Source: Bacteroidaceae bacterium (GTDB taxonomy: Bacteria; Bacteroidota; Bacteroidia; Bacteroidales; Muribaculaceae). Taken from it: DNA of 64,000 nt. The position numbers and the translations under genes were made by a program. Positions 59,822 through 64,000 of this stretch are shown piece after piece (within the stretch, counting starts at the first letter, position 1; every line of letters starts with the position of its first letter). The DNA lies in the NCBI GenBank assembly GCA_021768245.1, contig JAETNO010000001.1:62001-126000 (forward strand), given 5' to 3'. The notes under the pieces are model-generated. The model had not been told where the DNA came from. It searched no databases and worked only from the letters and a program-made list of their open reading frames with translations.

Positions 59822-61969
59822 TTAACGCCGGCTTAGAAGCTTACGCAATTTGCGTGCCTGATTCATGGCGAAGAGGAACAAGCGGTTTGGAGGCGAGACT
59901 ATATCCGTGGCCATCGTTTCAGCCATGGTCATAGGCGGCTCAGTGCCAAACTGCCCCGGATAGAGGACTATAAGGTTATTGTTGGCAAAATATCTCTGCA
60001 GGAATTCAGGCACCGCGTCCATATCTCCGTCAAACGACACTGACGAGCGCCGGGCACTCACCACAATCAATAAATCATCGTCGTTGACATCGGTCGATTT
60101 CAACACAAAATCATCATAGCTGCTCACGTTGGAAAACGACATCCTGATTCCGAGACGGCTCTGACGGATTACGGTCTGAATCAAAGGCTTAGTATCATCG
60201 TCACACCAGAAATCAATCCTGCATCCCACCTGACGGCACAGATTGCCGACCGCCTGCACCCACCGACGGAATCCTGTCTCGAACTGCGCTTTCTTCGGGA
60301 CGGCGACAAGGATGCGCGTCACCGTATTAATCGGGATGAAACAACGCGACATCACAATCATGCGGTTGGTGGAGCGCAGCAGCTGCTCCACCTTCTCCCC
60401 GAGGAAGGAATCAATGATTTTCGTGCGCCTGTGCAAGCCGATTATCACCTCCGTGATATCACGTTCCTCCATAGTGTTGAGCACACCGGTGATGAAGTTA
60501 AGGTCAAAGCGTTCGATAGGCGTAAGGCTCGTCTCCACCGCTGCGGCCGCCTTCTCGGCAACGTCGAGCGAATTGCGGCCTATAGCCTTCGACGAAGCGG
60601 AGTTGTCATTGCGGACATGGAGGGCATAAAGGTCGCCCGGCACGGACGAATCAGGGAAACGCATCGATAGCGCAAGGTCAACGATACCCGGAGCCGTAAG
60701 GGGATTTGATATCGCTATAAGCGTGCGGGGATGGGCCGTGGAATCCTCCTTCGCGCTCTCCTCCTCTTCCTGCTCCAGCAGCTGCACCTTCAGGCGCGAG
60801 GCCGCCCGCTCCGTTCCTAGTGAGGAGACCGTACAGGTCACAAGAATCATCACCACAGTCCCGTTGAGCACCGTCTCGTCAAAAAGATGCATCTCATAGC
60901 CAATCATCACTACCGCAAGGGCCACCGCCGTGTGAGCGTTCGAAAGCTGATACATTATCGAGCGGTCAATCGACGTGAGCTTATAGACCTTCTGCGTCAC
61001 CAAGGCGGCAAGCCATTTCGAGGCCATCGCAACCGCACTCATGACGGCGGCAGTATAGAGCGTCGACCATCCCCCGAGCACCACATGGAGGTCTATGAGC
61101 ATCCCGACTCCAATCAAAAAGTAAGGGATAAAAAGAGCATTGCCCACAAACTCCAGACGCCCCATAAGTATCGAACGCGCCGGAATGAAACGGTTAAGCA
61201 CCAGGCCCGCGAAGAACGCGCCGAACACTCCCTCGATTCCTATCCACGAGGCAAGGGCCGCCGCTCCGAACACCGTGACCATCACATAGATGAACTGACT
61301 GATGCCGTCGCTGTAGTGTTGGAAGAAATAACGGGTCACACGCGGATATACATATGTCAGCCCGACGCAATATATGGTAAGATAGAAAAGTATTGGCAAC
61401 AGCGAGCTTACGGAACCGTCGCGGTAGACGCCCAGCACCCCGGCAAGGACTATAAGAGAGCCGAGCACAGTCACAATCGTGCCCGCAATGGCAATAATGA
61501 CCGCCGGTGACTTTGTGACCCCGAAGCGGGTGACTATAGGATAGGCTATCAGGGTATGTGCGGCAAACATCGATGCGAGAAGCGTAGCCTCGAGAATGTG
61601 CATACCCAAGGCTGTCATGGCCACAACGGAGCCTAAAAACAACGGTATTATAAAAGTGAAGATGCCGAAAGCCAAGCCCTTGCGCAGGTTCTTGCGCAGA
61701 TGGTACATATCAATCTCTATACCCGCCAGAAACATGAGATAGAGGATGCCAACCTGGCCGAAGACCTCGAAGCTCATGTCGCGCGCCAGAAGATTGAAGC
61801 CATGGGGCCCCACAACAACACCCGCGATTATAAGCCCTATCACATGAGGAATCTTCAGACGGTTGAGAATCAGAGGCGTCAAAAGGATTATCGCCATCAC
61901 GGTCAGGAAAATCGGGACGGGAGCAGTGATGATCGGCGCAGTGGCCGGTATGGCGAGTGACAGCAACAT
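59822..61969 (-). CDS. CPA2-family cation:proton antiporter with C-terminal UspA-like domains
   Basis: A 715-residue membrane protein. Residues 1-400 form 12-13 helices of a Na+/H+ (or K+/H+) antiporter, with VGPHGFNLLA, YLMFLAGIEIDM (the conserved acidic pair region) and GVFGAFFAGLVLNRF. The C-terminal ~290 residues are soluble and look like two universal-stress-protein-like units (TLIAISNPLTAPGIVDLALS, RILVAVPKKAQFETGF). It should act in pH or ion homeostasis. Transcribed away from the ATPase gene at 62408. Confidence 0.92.
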   Translation of the reverse strand: MLLSLAIPATAPIITAPVPIFLTVMAIILLTPLILNRLKIPHVIGLIIAGVVVGPHGFNLLARDMSFEVFGQVGILYLMFLAGIEIDMYHLRKNLRKGLAFGIFTFIIPLFLGSVVAMTALGMHILEATLLASMFAAHTLIAYPIVTRFGVTKSPAVIIAIAGTIVTVLGSLIVLAGVLGVYRDGSVSSLLPILFYLTIYCVGLTYVYPRVTRYFFQHYSDGISQFIYVMVTVFGAAALASWIGIEGVFGAFFAGLVLNRFIPARSILMGRLEFVGNALFIPYFLIGVGMLIDLHVVLGGWSTLYTAAVMSAVAMASKWLAALVTQKVYKLTSIDRSIMYQLSNAHTAVALAVVMIGYEMHLFDETVLNGTVVMILVTCTVSSLGTERAASRLKVQLLEQEEEESAKEDSTAHPRTLIAISNPLTAPGIVDLALSMRFPDSSVPGDLYALHVRNDNSASSKAIGRNSLDVAEKAAAAVETSLTPIERFDLNFITGVLNTMEERDITEVIIGLHRRTKIIDSFLGEKVEQLLRSTNRMIVMSRCFIPINTVTRILVAVPKKAQFETGFRRWVQAVGNLCRQVGCRIDFWCDDDTKPLIQTVIRQSRLGIRMSFSNVSSYDDFVLKSTDVNDDDLLIVVSARRSSVSFDGDMDAVPEFLQRYFANNNLIVLYPGQFGTEPPMTMAETMATDIVSPPNRLFLFAMNQARKLRKLLSRR

Positions 61970-62407
61970 ATCTCACCGCAAAATTAGCCAAAATACGCGA
62001 AATCTCGAAATTCTGAAGTGTGTTTAATGGCATCGGCCCGACAATTGCCGGCCTATATTTTAAGAGGCTTTTTAAGCTGCGACAAATTCTACGGTTACAC
62101 ATAACGCAAATATCATTTTTTTCACTCAAAACAACAATCCATGGGTGATTTTAAGAAACTGTTTAAAATTTTATCGTGAATTTTTACAACTGGATTTCGG
62201 AGAGGTTTTTGCCATGCAAAGACAGGAGTGTAGCGAGCTACATGACTGCTTAAAAGGGCAAAACAGTCATAGAAAACATTTTTGACTATGGCCGAAAATA
62301 TTTTAATCATCAGCCAAACTTTCGACAACAATCTAAAATTCACTTCTATTTACAAACATTTTCGACTATATTCGAAACTTTTAGTATATTTGCAAAAAGT
62401 TTCGAGT
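61970..62407. other. Intergenic stretch with small palindromes and repeated start-region motif
   Basis: No gene is supported. It contains TGTAGCGAGCTACA (62229-62242), ATGACTG/CAGTCAT (62242-62248, 62264-62270), a block GTTTAAAATTTTATCGTGAA (62161-62180) also present in variant form at 59649-59668, and motif copies GACTATGGCCGAAAAT (62283) and GACTATATTCGAAACT (62364) that resemble the start of the ATPase gene. Confidence 0.45.
62385..62392 (+). promoter_or_regulatory. -7 promoter box (TATATTTG) of the second AAA ATPase gene
   Basis: TATATTTG fits TAnnTTTG and ends 15 bases before the ATG at 62408. It supports this start over the upstream ATG frames at 62282-62288. Confidence 0.5.
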
Positions 62408-63676
62408 ATGGACGAATATTTAGACATAATAGCCCCTTACAATCTTTGGGATGGGAATAAACTTCCTGTCGGATTTACACGCGAGGTTTATACCGGTCAG
62501 CTTATGAAATATACCGGTAATCGTCTTGTTAAGGTACTGACCGGTCAAAGGCGTGTCGGGAAAAGCTATATAATGCGTCAGACAGCCATGGAGCTTCTGA
62601 AAAAAGGGGTAAAAGCAGAAAACACCCTTTTTATAAACCGAGAGCTATCCGTGTTCGACTTCATACAGAGCGCCCGTGATATTGACCGTCTGATTGCCGC
62701 ATATCGAAAAAAACTCAAGCCGAAAGGACGTATATATGTATTTATAGATGAGGTGCAGGAAATCAACGAGTGGGAACGCGCCGTAAATTCCATGTCACAA
62801 GACTACACAGCGGAAACCGAAGTGTTCATTTCAGGTTCTAATTCCCGATTGCTTTCAGGAGAGCTTGCCACACTGCTCTCTGGACGATATGTCGAGTTTC
62901 CCGTTTTCCCCCTCTCGTTTGACGAATATTGCAATGTTTACTCGCTCGCACACGACCGCAACGCATTTCTAAGATTCATTAAAGACAGCGGATTGCCCGA
63001 ACTTATAAACCTGCCCGATGATGAAGTAAAGCAACGCTATGTCGCAGGCCTGCGTGACTCAATAATGCTTAAGGACATTGTCAAGCGCTACGCCATAAAA
63101 GACATCGGATTGCTGGAAACCCTCTTTGCATATCTCGTCAACAATGCATCCAACATGATTTCAATAACAGGCATTGTAAACTTTATCAAGAATCGTGGAA
63201 ATAAATCGACCTACGACACTGTGGCCGCATACATACTGTATCTTCAGGAAGCATTTCTCGTCCACAAGTCCGAACGATACAACATCGCCGGAAAAGAATT
63301 GCTGGCCGGTAACTTCAAACTTTATATCAACGACCAGGCATACCATAACTATCTCTTTTCAACCGTAAGATATGGAAAGGGATATATATTGGAGAATATC
63401 GTATATATGGAGCTATTGAGAAAGGGATACTCCATAAACACAGGCGTGATAAAAGGATGTGAGGTCGATTTCATTGCAAGAAAATCCAGACGAACAGTCT
63501 ATGTACAGGTAGCCTATGTCATTGGTGACGACCAGACCGCTCAAAGGGAATATAAATCACTCGAACAGGTTAAAAGCGAAGGTGACAAATATCTCATAAG
63601 TATGGACGACGACATCCTCCCTACACGCAACGGAATACGCCATCTGCGTGCGTGGGAGTTCTCCAAAGAACTATAA
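62408..63676 (+). CDS. AAA-family ATPase with DUF4143 C-terminal domain
   Basis: A 422-residue protein starting MDEYLDIIAPYNLWDG. The frame extends 42 codons upstream, but that stretch overlaps the promoter box and repeats. AAA_14 domain: Walker A GQRRVGKS (46-53), Walker B IYVFIDEVQEI (Asp114, Glu115), sensor FISGSNSRLL. DUF4143 follows, with a degenerate nuclease-like end (KGCEVDFIARKSRRTVYVQV). Members are widespread in Bacteroidota, often near mobile DNA, without a known role. The gene has no operon partner and faces the 3' end of rpoC. Confidence 0.9.
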   Translation: MDEYLDIIAPYNLWDGNKLPVGFTREVYTGQLMKYTGNRLVKVLTGQRRVGKSYIMRQTAMELLKKGVKAENTLFINRELSVFDFIQSARDIDRLIAAYRKKLKPKGRIYVFIDEVQEINEWERAVNSMSQDYTAETEVFISGSNSRLLSGELATLLSGRYVEFPVFPLSFDEYCNVYSLAHDRNAFLRFIKDSGLPELINLPDDEVKQRYVAGLRDSIMLKDIVKRYAIKDIGLLETLFAYLVNNASNMISITGIVNFIKNRGNKSTYDTVAAYILYLQEAFLVHKSERYNIAGKELLAGNFKLYINDQAYHNYLFSTVRYGKGYILENIVYMELLRKGYSINTGVIKGCEVDFIARKSRRTVYVQVAYVIGDDQTAQREYKSLEQVKSEGDKYLISMDDDILPTRNGIRHLRAWEFSKEL

Positions 63677-63699
63677 TCACAGATATTATAATGAAAAAG

Positions 63700-63729
63700 C
63701 AGCGCCGGCCCTGTGAGGGGTCGGCGCTG
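63700..63729. terminator. Bidirectional terminator between the ATPase gene and rpoC
   Basis: CAGCGCCGGCCC (63700-63711) pairs with GGGTCGGCGCTG (63718-63729), one G-T pair, loop TGTGAG. The minus strand continues TTTTTC, as needed to end rpoC transcripts. Confidence 0.85.
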
Positions 63730-63755
63730 AATGTCTATAGGGTTGAAAATATCAA

Positions 63756-64000
63756 TCAGATTTCAGGGCGGACTTTTTCGGTTGGTTCCTCGGCGTTTTC
63801 AACGCGGGCTGAGCCGAACATGGGTTCGATATCGTCCTTACCGCCCACGACTATGCGCTCGTAGGAACGGAGACCGGTACCGGCGGGGATGAGGTGACCG
63901 CAAATCACGTTCTCCTTCATGCCCTGAAGATAGTCAACCTTACCGTTGATTGCAGCCTCGTTGAGCACCTTGGTAGTCTCCTGGAAGGAAGCAGCCGACA
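63756..64000 (-). CDS. rpoC: RNA polymerase beta' subunit, C-terminal end (cut by window edge)
   Basis: The last ~81 residues of RpoC: SFQETTKVLNEAAINGKVDY, GMKENVICGHLIPAGTG and YERIVVGG are strongly conserved in the beta' C-terminus. The Bacteroidota-type tail is acidic (EPMFGSARVENAEEPTEK). The gene continues beyond base 64000. Confidence 0.95.
   Translation of the reverse strand, partial: SAASFQETTKVLNEAAINGKVDYLQGMKENVICGHLIPAGTGLRSYERIVVGGKDDIEPMFGSARVENAEEPTEKVRPEI

Noticed and set aside
62282..62407. 42-codon N-terminal extension of the second AAA ATPase
   Set aside because: It covers the -7 box and imperfect repeats, and family members start near MDEYLDII.
1..64000. tRNA or rRNA genes as integration targets
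   Set aside because: No cloverleaf or rRNA signature was recognised on either strand by eye; a covariance-model scan would be needed to be certain.

Overview
The window comes from a gut-type member of the Bacteroidales (phylum Bacteroidota), plausibly the family Muribaculaceae; the family is a guess. Supporting signs are a complete type IX secretion (T9SS) locus (porT-porP-gldK-gldL-gldM-gldN), porX and a sprE/porW-type gene, a GH95 fucosidase, a bile-salt-hydrolase-family protein, and TAnnTTTG -7 promoter boxes, which are typical of Bacteroidota sigma factor. No rRNA or tRNA gene was recognised.

Bases 1-26.8 kb are an integrated mobile region. It holds two tandem tyrosine recombinases (623-2956), an AAA ATPase, an excisionase-like HTH protein, a mobilisation module (MobC, relaxase, membrane protein; 6880-9268), a minus-strand array of 15 small genes (9312-17956), a MobV-type relaxase behind five consecutive hairpins (18300-19920), and an eight-gene minus-strand operon headed by AbiEi/AbiEii (19937-26287). 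The right edge abuts a 5'-truncated LRR/T9SS surface-protein remnant (26801-27295), so the element probably ends near 26.4-26.8 kb. The left end lies outside the window.

The array at 9312-17956 is the most unusual part. Its genes encode membrane proteins, lipoproteins and immunity-like proteins (one is DUF4304-like). Their junctions reuse three short repeats. JR1 (five copies, one degenerate) carries the start codon and the N-terminal code MKLTDKRFW, and in two cases also the upstream gene's stop. JR2 (two copies) encodes M(K/N)KWQKI. JR3 (three copies) encodes the tail KGG(K/R)R-stop, a strong Shine-Dalgarno and the next ATG. The repeats would let cassettes be swapped while keeping translation coupled. 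The layout recalls the recombinase-associated acquired interbacterial defence clusters known from Bacteroidales. A radical SAM enzyme and a four-cysteine membrane protein head the operon.

The AbiE-headed operon is a candidate composite defence system: a nucleotidyltransferase toxin/antitoxin pair followed by a PD-(D/E)XK-like protein, a beta-CASP metallo-beta-lactamase nuclease, a calcineurin-type phosphoesterase, two unrecognised proteins and an agmatine-deiminase-fold protein, all within a few bases of each other except one 73-bp gap.

From 27.4 kb to the end the window is chromosomal core: lipid kinase, T9SS locus, tyrS, an aminotransferase, birA, tsaE, porX, sprE/porW, a GlmU-like protein, a second aminotransferase, a U32 protein, GH95, a C10 protease broken by an in-frame TGA next to a lipoprotein with a duplicated C-terminal tail, parE, coaD, an S41 protease, a DUF4332 protein, a CPA2 antiporter, a second AAA ATPase and the 3' end of rpoC.
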